NCBI GenBank assembly: GCA_002306815.1
Contig: DBTA01000044.1
Span: 1 to 23,823, forward strand
From: Dehalococcoidia bacterium UBA1328
GTDB taxonomy: Bacteria; Chloroflexota; Dehalococcoidia; Lucifugimonadales; Lucifugimonadaceae
DNA length: 23,823 bases
Direction of reading: 5' to 3'
The notes beneath the pieces are model-generated. The model saw only the letters and a program-made list of their open reading frames with translations, searched no databases and had not been told where the DNA came from. This document shows, piece after piece, positions 6,888-15,534 of the stretch. Position 1 is the first letter of the stretch, and each line of letters opens with the position of its first letter. Both the position numbers and the translations under genes were made by a program.

Positions 6888-7614
6888 GCTCGTCGCGCCC
6901 TCGCTCAGCCATCTTCACGAGCAGCATTCCGATCTCGAACAGCAGCATCACTGGAATCGCAACTATTACCTGTGAGATCGGATCGGTCGGTGTCACCGCT
7001 GCACCAAATACAAAAGCCGCCAGAATCATCCACCGCCGCTTCGTTTTCAACCAGGACGAAGTTAGAATTCCGATCTTAGCCAGCAAGAACATAACGATCG
7101 GTAACTCAAAAATCGTACCGAGCCAGAACACGATACCAACTGTCATCGAGACAACGGAAGCTGCCGTAATAGTTGGCACAGCCAGGCTTCCCTGAAACTG
7201 CAACATGAACTCGAACAATCTCGGAATTAGCAGGACGTAAGCAAACGTCGCACCGATTGCGAACGAAGTAAGAGCACCGGGAATCAGGAAGTAAATATAC
7301 TTTCGTTCGTTCGACTTTAGTCCCGGCTTTAGAAACCTTGACATCTCCCACAAAAAGTAAGGTAGTGCCGCAGTTAGTCCAACCATAACTGCTAGCTTAG
7401 CCGCCGCCACCCACGCTTCAGTGAGCGTTAACTGAACGATGTCACCGCCAGCAGCTTCGATCAATTCACGTGCATCAGCAGTAAACCGATTAAAGATCAG
7501 ACGAAAGTTACCGACTGCAACGGCGATAAACAGAACCGCAACGATTGCCACTCGAAACAAGCGACGCTTCAATTCGCCCAAATGAGCCATTATCGACATG
7601 GCGTCGTCGTTCAC
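6877..7614 (-). CDS. tatC: Sec-independent protein translocase TatC
   Basis: 245 residues with about six membrane helices. TatC is the receptor that binds the twin-arginine signal peptide. Family signatures are H11-L-G-E-L-K-R-R-L at the cytoplasmic N-terminus, F94-L-K-P-G-L-K-S-N-E103 in the first loop region, F169-E170-L-P-I-V, the K-R-R-W segment, and the T208-P-T-D-P-I-S-Q-x4-I-P ending typical of TatC. The start is GTG at 7614, overlapping the tatB-like stop by 4 nt (GTGA), which indicates translational coupling. The stop lies inside the 22-bp palindrome. Confidence 0.96.
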   Translation of the reverse strand: MNDDAMSIMAHLGELKRRLFRVAIVAVLFIAVAVGNFRLIFNRFTADARELIEAAGGDIVQLTLTEAWVAAAKLAVMVGLTAALPYFLWEMSRFLKPGLKSNERKYIYFLIPGALTSFAIGATFAYVLLIPRLFEFMLQFQGSLAVPTITAASVVSMTVGIVFWLGTIFELPIVMFLLAKIGILTSSWLKTKRRWMILAAFVFGAAVTPTDPISQVIVAIPVMLLFEIGMLLVKMAERGRDEQVA

Positions 7615-8111
7615 GACTTCACCTCGTCTTGCTCACCTTTGGCTGTATTCGAGTCACTATCTTCGACAGATCGTTCCAAGTCTTCAGGCAAAGACTGATT
7701 AGCCGACTCAACACCGTTTGACTGTGAAAGGTTCAAGTCGGGAATTGCATTTCGCATTTCTGAATCGATCTGTAACGGCTTTTGATTTGGCTGCCACGCC
7801 TTCGGAGAACCGGACTTATCACTAGACGAATGACCTGAACGTTCCCCATCAATTGCCTGATCAAGCTTGAAGTCATTCTCCAACGATTTCACAGCGCTCT
7901 TGACGCCGTTAATATCGACCTGGTTCTTCAGATCTTCCATGTCAATTGCTTCGGTGATCATCGACTGCAGCGCATCTCGCTGACGCTTCAAGTCGGAGTA
8001 CATCCTGCGACCGTCTCGGATCCCTTCAAGCAAGCGTTTCGGTCCCAGCACGAACAGGGCAATGGCAGCAATCACCATTACCTCGAACCCACCAAGACCG
8101 AAGAAAGTCAC
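7611..8111 (-). CDS. tatB: TatA/TatB-family translocase subunit, TatB-like
   Basis: 166 residues. The N-terminus has the TatA/B signature F-G-L-G-G-F-E-V, one transmembrane helix (about 8-22) and the L22-G-P-K-R-L hinge, followed by a charged amphipathic helix (R-R-M-Y-S-D-L-K-R-Q-R). A long, Ser/Asp/Asn-rich hydrophilic tail of about 110 residues follows. The E in G-F-E, L-G-P rather than F-G-x-x-K-L-P, the long tail and the position directly before tatC all favour TatB over TatA. It would link TatC to the TatA pore. The start is GTG 8111, overlapping the maf stop by 4 nt; its own stop overlaps tatC by 4 nt. Confidence 0.88.
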   Translation of the reverse strand: MTFFGLGGFEVMVIAAIALFVLGPKRLLEGIRDGRRMYSDLKRQRDALQSMITEAIDMEDLKNQVDINGVKSAVKSLENDFKLDQAIDGERSGHSSSDKSGSPKAWQPNQKPLQIDSEMRNAIPDLNLSQSNGVESANQSLPEDLERSVEDSDSNTAKGEQDEVKS

Positions 8112-8782
8112 GAATGATTCTCCCGAAACTTGAAGGACCTGATAACCGAACCGTCAGCGGCAACTGAGTGACCTTGACAGGTAAGTTCACGTGCCAACAA
8201 AAAGCCCGATATTTTCAATAATTTCGTGGTCTCGCACATGGGTAGTCCAACGACGTTTAAATAACATCCATCGTACCTCGCAACCGGATCATAGGCTGAA
8301 TCCTGGATGCCATAGCCCCCTGCCTTATCGAGCGGCAACCCCGAAGAAACATAGTCAGAAATGCATGACTCACTAAGTTCGTTAAACGTCACCACTGTTC
8401 GTACAAATGACGTAGTAACTTGACCGCTCAGATCAGCGACAGCGATTCCAGTTATGACGTCGTGATCTCGACCACCCAAACGCCCCAACATTTCCTTCGC
8501 GTGATCTTTAGATTCCGGCTTTCCAAGAACACGGTCGTCGAGGATCACAACGGTGTCCGCTCCGAGCACATACTCCTCAGTACCGGTCCCACCAACTGCT
8601 CCAACCTTTGCTGAAGCAAGTGCCTGGACCGCTCGTTCGATATTTGATTCTCCGTAAAGAACCGCGTCCTCATCGACATTTGCCGGTCGAACTTCGAAAT
8701 TTAATCCTGCTTCATAAAGAATTTGCGCACGTCGCGGTGAACCGCTTGCAAGAATTAACCTATGTGCCGAATCTGACGTCAC
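8108..8782 (-). CDS. maf: Maf-family nucleotide pyrophosphatase
   Basis: 224 residues. Maf proteins hydrolyse non-canonical or modified nucleoside triphosphates to monophosphates. Signatures are L11-A-S-G-S-P-R-R, V72-L-G-A-D-T-V-V with catalytic D76, L86-G-K-P, and D152-K-A-G-G-Y-G-I-Q. The Y-G-I-Q ending is that of the YhdE-type subgroup (dTTP/UTP pyrophosphatase), not the YceF m7GTP type. It is slightly longer than usual, with about 25 extra C-terminal residues. The start is GTG 8782, sharing one base with the TAG stop of the upstream methyltransferase; its stop overlaps the tatB-like start. Maf with Tat genes in one operon looks like simple packing rather than function. Confidence 0.94.
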   Translation of the reverse strand: MTSDSAHRLILASGSPRRAQILYEAGLNFEVRPANVDEDAVLYGESNIERAVQALASAKVGAVGGTGTEEYVLGADTVVILDDRVLGKPESKDHAKEMLGRLGGRDHDVITGIAVADLSGQVTTSFVRTVVTFNELSESCISDYVSSGLPLDKAGGYGIQDSAYDPVARYDGCYLNVVGLPMCETTKLLKISGFLLARELTCQGHSVAADGSVIRSFKFRENHS

Positions 8783-10053
8783 TACTTTTGTCCCTGATCC
8801 TGATGTAGTGAAAGCAAGCTAATCGTTTCGACGTGCCGTGTCTGCGGGAACATGTCTACCGGCCGGACAACATCCAACTGGTAGGTTTGGTCACCACACA
8901 GCAAATCAAGATCACGAGCCATTGCTGACGGTTCGCATGAAACCATCAGCACTTTCTTCGGCTTCAGCGTTTTTACCGAGTCCAGCACATTTGGGTGACA
9001 GCCGACACGCGGCGGATCGAGAATCAACACATCCACATCATCCGCTTCCTGCCAGTCGGCCATCACGTCTTCGGTCTTACCTTCTATGAACTCAACGTTC
9101 TCTCGACCATTCAAATTCTCGGCAGCGTCTTCGATCGCCGAAGCCGACTCCTCAATACCGATAACCCGTCGTACATATGGAGAAATCAGAACAGCAAACA
9201 CTCCCACGCCACAGTAGGCATCGACCAACACCTCGGAGCCTTGCAAATCAAGTAGCTCCCGAACCTCGTCAACTGCCCGTGAAAGCTGATCAGTGTTGAC
9301 TTGGAAAAACGATGAAGCGGCAACTGTAAAAATCGCCCCACGCACTTTTTCTAGATAGTGCTGGGCACCGGTGACAAGGTTCACTCCGGGTATTTCCATT
9401 CTTGGTTGAACAAGGTTTGAACCCGTGTTCGAACCAACCCGAACTGATATTTGCGTTTGTCCGTCCATCTTGCTCTGGATCAGGCCTAGAGTCTCGTTGA
9501 TCTGGTCATTCATCAGAAGGCATTTGTCAACGCGCACAAAACGCCGGGTCACCGCATTCTTGTACCCAACCTGCCCAGCGTATTCGTATTTACCGATAGT
9601 GAATCGAGCATGATTTCGGTATCCGAGTTGCTTAGCGCTTTCAACAGTAGGATCTACTTCCGCACCTGCCAGCGACTCGTATTTGTCGAGCTCTCGCTGA
9701 ACCAGCGCCTGCTTAAATTCCAGCTGGGCCCGGTACGAAACATGCTGCCACTGGCAACCGCTGCACGAAGAAACGTACTGGCACGCCGGCTCAACTCTTT
9801 CGGCATGTGGTTCGATAACCTCCGCTACCCTGGCAGCAATGCGCTCAGGGAACTTTTTTTGGACCTCGGCGATGACAACCTCGCCCGGCAATCCTCCAGA
9901 AATCACAACTGGCGCACCTTGAATCTCGGTGACAGTATCGCCCGCGTCATTAATCTCACCAAGCGTAATTTCAAAGTTGTCGCCGGGCTCAAGCTCCACA
10001 TGAGTCGTCAGATCAGGGCCGCGGTAGCGCTGTCTGCGCTTTCGTTTTGCCAT
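8782..10053 (-). CDS. rlmD: TrmA/RlmD-family RNA (uracil-5-)-methyltransferase
   Basis: 423 residues. An N-terminal TRAM domain (about 20-80) is followed by the iron-sulfur cysteines C91, C97, C100 and C178 of the RumA/RlmD type, then a class I SAM-binding domain: V277-D-A-Y-C-G-V-G-V-F, E301 and D346-P-P-R-V-G. The catalytic cysteine is C373 in V-S-C-E-P, and H407-V-E409 holds the probable general base. The enzyme makes 5-methyluridine in 23S rRNA. Whether it targets U1939, U747 or both (RlmD, RlmC, RlmCD) cannot be told here, so the symbol is provisional. The start is ATG 10053. It leads the rlmD-maf-tatB-tatC minus-strand operon. Confidence 0.93.
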   Translation of the reverse strand: MAKRKRRQRYRGPDLTTHVELEPGDNFEITLGEINDAGDTVTEIQGAPVVISGGLPGEVVIAEVQKKFPERIAARVAEVIEPHAERVEPACQYVSSCSGCQWQHVSYRAQLEFKQALVQRELDKYESLAGAEVDPTVESAKQLGYRNHARFTIGKYEYAGQVGYKNAVTRRFVRVDKCLLMNDQINETLGLIQSKMDGQTQISVRVGSNTGSNLVQPRMEIPGVNLVTGAQHYLEKVRGAIFTVAASSFFQVNTDQLSRAVDEVRELLDLQGSEVLVDAYCGVGVFAVLISPYVRRVIGIEESASAIEDAAENLNGRENVEFIEGKTEDVMADWQEADDVDVLILDPPRVGCHPNVLDSVKTLKPKKVLMVSCEPSAMARDLDLLCGDQTYQLDVVRPVDMFPQTRHVETISLLSLHQDQGQK

Positions 10054-10082
10054 TAACTAAGTTGTGCCTCGTCGTCTTCCAT

Positions 10083-10107
10083 CTGAATTTTCGCACGAAA
10101 ATTTCAG
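10083..10107. promoter_or_regulatory. Inverted repeat in the rlmD/lipA divergent spacer
   Basis: CTGAATTTTCG, CA, then CGAAAATTTCAG gives an 11-bp stem with one bulged base. The core ATTTTCG-CA-CGAAAAT (10087-10102) is symmetrical apart from its centre. It lies 30 nt upstream of the methyltransferase start and well upstream of lipA, so it may be a shared operator or a leader hairpin. No T-run follows. A second small palindrome, GAACTAGTTC, is at 10138-10147. Confidence 0.4.
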
Positions 10108-10227
10108 CGGTGAAAAAACTAATATGTCTGTTATTCTGAACTAGTTCGAGCACAGATGCGCTGTTCCTTCACAGAATCATCACGTATCTGAACTAATCAC
10201 CAACCGGCTTCAATACCCATATAAATT

Positions 10228-11154
10228 TTGGTTTCAAAGTCTGAAAAAGCAGGATCACCGACCATCGAGCGGCGCTTGCCCGACTGGTTCAAGGTAAAAG
10301 CGCCTGGCGGTGAAAACTACCTGGAGATTCGCAAAAAGATCAAAGGTGCCAGCCTGAACACGGTTTGCGAAGAAGCTGCCTGCCCGAACATTGGCGAGTG
10401 CTGGGATCGGGGAACAGCAACGTTCATGATTCTTGGTGACACTTGTACTCGCGCCTGCTCATACTGCAACGTGAAAACCGGTTGGCCTGGAACAGTCGAT
10501 GCAATGGAGCCAGTTAGAGTTGCCAAAACCGTAAAGCAAATGGAACTCGGCTACGTGGTCATTACATCTGTAGATCGTGATGACCTTCCTGATTATGGCT
10601 CAGGTATTTTTGAGGACACGATCAAGCAGGTTGTCCGAACCACACCAAACTGCAAAATCGAAGTTCTCATCCCTGACTTTGAAGGCGAATATGATTCACT
10701 TGAAAGAGTGATCAACGCTGGACCTCACGTTCTGAACCACAACATCGAAACAACTCGCAGAGTGTTCAAAAAGGTTCGACCTCGCGGTAACTATGATCTC
10801 TCGCTTGAGCTTTTGAAGCGCGTGAAGGAAATCAATTCGTTCATGCCGTCAAAATCGGGAATGATGGTCGGACTGGGTGAGACCAAAGACGAAGTCATCC
10901 AAACTATGCAGGACCTTCGTGATGTGAATACTGATCTACTTACGATCGGACAGTACTTACGGCCTTCAAAGCGACATCACCCGATCATTCGCTTCTACCG
11001 CCCCGACGAATTCAAGGAACTCGAACGTTTAGGGCTAGAAATGGGCTTCAAGCACGTCGCCGCAGGGCCGCTCGTCCGAAGCTCTTACCATGCCGACGAT
11101 CAGCACAACGCTGCAATCGACAAGATTCTTGACTCGGCGAACACCAAAAGCTAA
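10228..11154 (+). CDS. lipA: Lipoyl synthase (radical SAM)
   Basis: 308 residues. LipA inserts two sulfurs into protein-bound octanoyl groups to make lipoate for 2-oxoacid dehydrogenases and glycine cleavage. Both iron-sulfur clusters are present: the auxiliary, sulfur-donating cluster C47, C52, C58, and the radical-SAM motif C73-x3-C77-x2-C80. The C-terminal R-S-S-Y-H-A contains the serine ligand of the auxiliary cluster. The start is uncertain. TTG 10228 has no ribosome site, and TATAAA at 10220-10225 is almost on top of it, so the true start may be a few codons further in. lipB is not in the window. rsmI follows after 3 nt. Confidence 0.96.
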   Translation: MVSKSEKAGSPTIERRLPDWFKVKAPGGENYLEIRKKIKGASLNTVCEEAACPNIGECWDRGTATFMILGDTCTRACSYCNVKTGWPGTVDAMEPVRVAKTVKQMELGYVVITSVDRDDLPDYGSGIFEDTIKQVVRTTPNCKIEVLIPDFEGEYDSLERVINAGPHVLNHNIETTRRVFKKVRPRGNYDLSLELLKRVKEINSFMPSKSGMMVGLGETKDEVIQTMQDLRDVNTDLLTIGQYLRPSKRHHPIIRFYRPDEFKELERLGLEMGFKHVAAGPLVRSSYHADDQHNAAIDKILDSANTKS

Positions 11155-11157
11155 ACC

Positions 11158-11973
11158 GTGTCCACCCTATACGTTGTAGCGACCCCGATTGGTAATCTCT
11201 CCGATCTAACGTCACGCGCTATAGAGATGCTTTCCTCTGTACCAGTCGTCGCTGCTGAAGACACTCGTGTGGCGAAAAAACTTCTCAGCCATATAGAGGC
11301 AACCCCTCAGCTAGAAAGTCTCCACGGACACACTTCTCCTAATCGACTCGCCCAGATCGTCCAACTCCTCGACGAAGGAGATATGGCCGTTGTTACCGAC
11401 GCCGGAACACCAGGCATTAGCGACCCCGGATCGTCGTTGGTACAAGCGGCAGTCAAAGCGGGGCACGATGTGACCCCCCTGCCCGGACCGTCCGCAGCTG
11501 TCACAGCACTTTCTATAACCGGCTGGTCCTTCGACCGCTTCCTCTTCATCGGTTTCCTGCCGCGCAAAAAGAACGAACAACTCGCCACACTTCAAGATGC
11601 TGCTAGGGAACCCGGCCCAGTCGTCGTCTACGAATCGCCACACCGAATAAAGACAACACTGAAAAATATCGATGACGCGCTACCCGAGCGCCAACTGGTC
11701 ATTTGTCGAGAACTCACGAAGCTTTTCGAAGAAACGTTTCGTGGGACAGCGCCAGAGGCACTGGCGCACTTCGAAGAACCACGCGGTGAATTTGTTCTCG
11801 TAATCGAAGGCGCGGGAGCCAGCAAGCCTGTCGAAGTTTCCGACCAGGAAATTCAACAAACTCTTGAATCAATCAGATCTGAGGGTGTTGGCGGTCGGAC
11901 TCTGGTCGATAGAGCCATCGAAATTACCGGTGCATCCCGAAAGCGAGTTTACCGTCTTTCGCTCGGCAAATAA
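11158..11973 (+). CDS. rsmI: 16S rRNA 2'-O-ribose C1402 methyltransferase RsmI
   Basis: 271 residues of the tetrapyrrole-methylase-like fold. Signatures are A8-T-P-I-G-N-L-S-D-L, A33-E-D-T-R, V79-T-D-A-G-T-P-G-I-S-D-P-G, L108-P-G-P-S-A, F130-I-G-F-L-P-R-K and Y158-E-S-P-H-R. The last 40 residues form the small C-terminal helical domain typical of RsmI. It 2'-O-methylates C1402 in the decoding centre. The start is GTG 11158, 3 nt after the lipA stop, so it is co-transcribed with lipA. Confidence 0.96.
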   Translation: MSTLYVVATPIGNLSDLTSRAIEMLSSVPVVAAEDTRVAKKLLSHIEATPQLESLHGHTSPNRLAQIVQLLDEGDMAVVTDAGTPGISDPGSSLVQAAVKAGHDVTPLPGPSAAVTALSITGWSFDRFLFIGFLPRKKNEQLATLQDAAREPGPVVVYESPHRIKTTLKNIDDALPERQLVICRELTKLFEETFRGTAPEALAHFEEPRGEFVLVIEGAGASKPVEVSDQEIQQTLESIRSEGVGGRTLVDRAIEITGASRKRVYRLSLGK

Positions 11974-12047
11974 TCGCGAATCGAATAACTATTTCGTAGC
12001 CCTCGTGAATAACCACAAAATCACCCTGATTCCAACTCACACACGGC

Positions 12048-12053
12048 TATAAT
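12048..12053 (+). promoter_or_regulatory. Candidate metG promoter -10 box
   Basis: A perfect TATAAT lies 81 nt before the metG start in the 161-nt rsmI-metG gap. No good -35 is visible at 16-18 nt spacing. The predicted leader of about 75 nt is too short for a T-box, and I see none. Confidence 0.4.
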
Positions 12054-12134
12054 GAAAGTCTGATTATTCACTTCCTCGGTACGCAAAATCGCACGTATCG
12101 TACATGAACTCAACTAGTAATCCGGAAATCGCTC

Positions 12135-13802
12135 TTGCCTCGCAAAATTCTTGTCGCCGTAGCATGGCCGTACGTCAACGGCGAACCACACCTCGGCCAC
12201 ATTGCAGGCATGAACGTCCCCGCCGACGTTTTCGCTCGATTCCACCGCATCGTCGGTAACGATGTCGTGATGGTCTCTGGATCCGACATGCACGGTACTC
12301 CGACCGCTCTCAAAGCAGCGGAAGAAGGCGTACCACCTGAGGTTGTGGCGACTCGCTACCACGAGATCTGGAGCAAAGCTCACGCCGACATGGCGTTCTC
12401 GTTCGATCTGTACACACACACGCACACGGATCGCCACATTGAGGTCGCACAGGAGCTGTTCACATCACTTCTCGAAAAAGGACACCTTTCTGAAGCTGTC
12501 CAGTCAATGCCGTTCTCGGAAACAGAGGGGAGATTCCTTTCCGACCGATTCGTCGAGGGCACCTGCCCACACTGCGGCCACGAATCAGCGCGCGGCGACC
12601 AGTGCGACAACTGCGATCGAACCCTCGACCCGATCGACCTGATTGATATTCGTAGCAAACGCGATGGATCAGCTCCGGTATTCAAAGACACCACCCATTA
12701 CATGCTAAAATTGGGTGATTTCCAGGAGCAACTTGAAAAGTGGGTCGAAGGTAAAACCGACTGGCGAGCCAACGTCCGCAACCAAACCTTAGGAATGCTC
12801 CGAGAAGGACTCCACGAGCGAGCGATCACTCGCGACATCGACTGGGGAGTGCCTGTTCCCATTGAAGGTTGGGATTCGAAACGAATTTACGTTTGGTTCG
12901 AAGCTGTAATCGGCTACCTCTCCGCTACCCGCGCCTGGTCCGAGAAACAGGGCACACCTGATGCATGGGAAAAATGGTGGCTCGACCCCGAAGGCGAGTC
13001 CTACTACTTCCAGGGTAAAGACAACGTCTCGTTCCACACGATAATGCTGCCGTCAATCCTGCTTGGTAATGGCGATTTGAACCTACCAACCGACGTGGTC
13101 GCAAACGAATACCTGACGTTCGGCGGTGCCGACTTCTCGAAGAGCACGGGAAATGCCGTGTGGGTTCCCGATTTCCTGACACGGTACGATGCCGACTCAC
13201 TCCGCTATTATCTCGCATCAATCATGCCGGAAACATCCGACTCCGAGTTCACATGGGAAGGTTTCCACGCAGCCAACAACAACGAACTAGTCGCGACTTT
13301 AGGTAACTTCGTTCATCGAGTTCTAACGATCACGACTCGCAATTTCAACAACGCAATTCCAACTCCGTGCGAACTGGATCCCGAAGATCAGGCGACCCTT
13401 GAAGCTTGTGACACCGCACTCGAAGAAGTTTCTAAAGCCATTGACTCGCGACGTTTCCGTGACGGTCTCCGTGCGGCAATGCGACTTGCCCGAGCCGGCA
13501 ACCAGTACATCGACGCAAAGGAACCATGGAAGGTCGTTAAGATTGACAAAGATGCGGCCGGAACCGCTCTTTGGGTCGGTTTGAACGTGATATCCACATT
13601 GCGAACGGTCTTCTACCCATTCCTGCCAATCTCGGCCGACAAGATTCACAGTATGCTGTTCAACGACAGCGACACTCTCGCTGATGGATGGAAAAAAAGA
13701 GAAATCATACCGGGATCATCAATCGAAAAACCTACACCGCTCTTCCGCAAACTCGACGATTCGATCATCGACGAAGAGAACGCCCGCCTTTCCGGCAGTT
13801 AG
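12135..13802 (+). CDS. metG: Methionyl-tRNA synthetase
   Basis: 555 residues, class I aminoacyl-tRNA synthetase that charges tRNA-Met. The HIGH motif is H19-L-G-H. The zinc knuckle is complete: C144-x2-C147 and C157-x2-C160. The KMSKS loop reads D333-F-S-K-S-T, so its first lysine is replaced by Asp while the second (K336) is kept. W252-x-W-F-E-A-V-I-G-Y, the methionine-pocket region of MetRS, is present. There is no C-terminal EMAP-type tRNA-binding domain, so it matches the short MetRS form. The start is TTG 12135, giving M-P-R-K-I-L-V-A; no strong ribosome site is seen. The next gene starts 34 nt later. Confidence 0.97.
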   Translation: MPRKILVAVAWPYVNGEPHLGHIAGMNVPADVFARFHRIVGNDVVMVSGSDMHGTPTALKAAEEGVPPEVVATRYHEIWSKAHADMAFSFDLYTHTHTDRHIEVAQELFTSLLEKGHLSEAVQSMPFSETEGRFLSDRFVEGTCPHCGHESARGDQCDNCDRTLDPIDLIDIRSKRDGSAPVFKDTTHYMLKLGDFQEQLEKWVEGKTDWRANVRNQTLGMLREGLHERAITRDIDWGVPVPIEGWDSKRIYVWFEAVIGYLSATRAWSEKQGTPDAWEKWWLDPEGESYYFQGKDNVSFHTIMLPSILLGNGDLNLPTDVVANEYLTFGGADFSKSTGNAVWVPDFLTRYDADSLRYYLASIMPETSDSEFTWEGFHAANNNELVATLGNFVHRVLTITTRNFNNAIPTPCELDPEDQATLEACDTALEEVSKAIDSRRFRDGLRAAMRLARAGNQYIDAKEPWKVVKIDKDAAGTALWVGLNVISTLRTVFYPFLPISADKIHSMLFNDSDTLADGWKKREIIPGSSIEKPTPLFRKLDDSIIDEENARLSGS

Positions 13803-13836
13803 TCCGAGCACTTTCGCACCGATTTCGAGAACTTAG

Positions 13837-14841
13837 ATGGTTGAAGCAATTACCCAGGAGAGCATTTATGCACCGGTCGCCGATGACCTGGAGGCGGTAA
13901 TTACCGAGATCGCGTCGATCGCAGACCGCGCCCCTGAATCAACTCCCTGTCACGCTGACGATCTGGATGCTCAATTGGGACATGTACTCGCGACGCCAGG
14001 CAAAAGAGTGCGTCCAGCACTCACGCTACTTGCATCGCGACTTTTTGGAGTGGGCAACGGCGAAATGCCCATCAAAATGGCAACTGCCGTCGAACTTCTC
14101 CACATTGCCACGTTGGTTCACGATGACACCGTCGACCACGCAGACACACGAAGAGGGCACCAAACAGCAAGCAAACTCTGGGGTCGTAACGTGGCCGTGC
14201 TCATTGGCGACTTCGTGTTCGCCACTTCGGCCATGTACGTTTGCGACACCAACAACGTACGACTCGTACGACGCTTCGCAGAAACAATCACTGAACTAGC
14301 ACGTGGTGAGCTAAACGAAATATACACAGCGTGGAAACCGACCCCATCGCTTGAAGACTACAAGCGCCGGATTTACGACAAAACCGCTTCGCTGTTTTGC
14401 ACCGCCGCAGAAAGCGGTGCAGTGCTTGGCGGTGGAGACGATGAGTCGGTCAAAAATGTCAGAGATTACGGCTACAACATTGGTATGGCATACCAGGTTT
14501 ACGACGATCTTCTTGATTATCGAGCAACGAGTGAAGAACTCGGCAAACCAGCTGGCCATGACCTCGGTGAAGGCATCCTGACCTTACCTGCGATCATCGC
14601 GGCTGATATCGGCGCATCTGAGCCCATACTCGCACTACTCAACGGACCGGAAGAGGCGAGGGCTGACCTCCTCCCAATCGCGGTAGAGGCGATCAAACAA
14701 TCGGGCGCTTTGGAACAAACCCACAAAGTCGCTAATGATTACATTGATTCAGCACTAACATCTCTTGACTCGATACCAGCTTGCGACTCGTTGGACTCTC
14801 TCCGGGATCTCGCCGAATACGTTCAATCGCGGAACTACTAG
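13837..14841 (+). CDS. Long-chain polyprenyl diphosphate synthase
   Basis: 334 residues, all-trans polyprenyl synthase that elongates farnesyl or geranylgeranyl diphosphate with isopentenyl diphosphate to make the quinone side chain. Both Asp-rich motifs are present: D96-D-T-V-D (FARM) with R105-R-G after it, and D223-D-L-L-D (SARM). G55-K-R-V-R-P is the substrate-binding loop. Residues just before the first motif (A91, T92) are small, as in long-chain enzymes (C35-C50). That is family knowledge applied to this sequence; the exact length is unknown. The start is ATG 13837. The endonuclease gene begins 6 nt after the stop. Confidence 0.94.
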   Translation: MVEAITQESIYAPVADDLEAVITEIASIADRAPESTPCHADDLDAQLGHVLATPGKRVRPALTLLASRLFGVGNGEMPIKMATAVELLHIATLVHDDTVDHADTRRGHQTASKLWGRNVAVLIGDFVFATSAMYVCDTNNVRLVRRFAETITELARGELNEIYTAWKPTPSLEDYKRRIYDKTASLFCTAAESGAVLGGGDDESVKNVRDYGYNIGMAYQVYDDLLDYRATSEELGKPAGHDLGEGILTLPAIIAADIGASEPILALLNGPEEARADLLPIAVEAIKQSGALEQTHKVANDYIDSALTSLDSIPACDSLDSLRDLAEYVQSRNY

Positions 14842-14847
14842 TCGCGA

Positions 14848-15534
14848 ATGGCATCACGATCACCTAAACGATCTCAAAAAACTCCAGTCGCGCCCCAGTT
14901 CGTAAAAGAACGACTCGAAACGATCTACGGACCAATCGAGTGGCGACCTCGCATGGTTGCCATTGATGAGTTGATCTTCACAGTTCTCACCCAGAACACA
15001 TCCGACCTTAACGCCGAGCGAGCCTACGACTCACTTCGAAAAGGACTTCCTACCTGGGGCCAGGTGATCGAAGCCGAAACCGACAAGGTCGCTGAGCTGA
15101 TCAAACACGGCGGTCTATCGAACCAGAAGTCCATTCGCATTCAGAAAATACTTGTCGAAATCCTCAAGCGCCTTGGACACTTCGACCTCGAATTTCTCGC
15201 GGTAAAGCCACTGGAAGAAACACGTGAATGGTTCATATCTCTCCCCGGAGTCGGACCTAAAACCGCGGCTGTGGTGATGGCTTTCTCGTTAATGATGCCC
15301 GCTTTTCCAGTCGACACTCACATCCATCGCGTCTCAAAACGCATCGGGTTTATCGACGAGAAGACCACCGCGGATCAGGCGCATCCGCTCATGGAAGAAC
15401 TGATTCCAGAGGACGACCGCTACGCAATGCACGTCCTGCTGATCACGCACGGACGTCAGATCTGCAAGGCGCGTATTCCGCAATGCGTCCGCTGCACGCT
15501 CGCTAGCCACTGTCCGGCAAGCACAGCCAAATAA
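14848..15534 (+). CDS. nth: Endonuclease III-type DNA glycosylase/AP lyase
   Basis: 228 residues of the HhH-GPD superfamily. The helix-hairpin-helix reads L132-P-G-V-G-P-K-T-A with catalytic K138, followed by the P155-V-D156-T-H-I catalytic Asp. The iron-sulfur loop is complete: C206-x6-C213-x2-C216-x5-C222. K138 predicts a bifunctional glycosylase/AP lyase acting on oxidised pyrimidines in base-excision repair. The first 17 residues are a basic extension (A-S-R-S-P-K-R-S-Q-K). The start is ATG 14848, 6 nt after the prenyl synthase stop, so the two are probably one transcript. Confidence 0.93.
   Translation: MASRSPKRSQKTPVAPQFVKERLETIYGPIEWRPRMVAIDELIFTVLTQNTSDLNAERAYDSLRKGLPTWGQVIEAETDKVAELIKHGGLSNQKSIRIQKILVEILKRLGHFDLEFLAVKPLEETREWFISLPGVGPKTAAVVMAFSLMMPAFPVDTHIHRVSKRIGFIDEKTTADQAHPLMEELIPEDDRYAMHVLLITHGRQICKARIPQCVRCTLASHCPASTAK

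Noticed and set aside
8608..8808. Plus-strand frames opposite maf and the methyltransferase
   Set aside because: They are antisense to genes with full catalytic motifs and show no domain of their own.
10138..10147. GAACTAGTTC as a LexA box before lipA
   Set aside because: Half-sites are only 2 nt apart; the LexA-type box needs 4.
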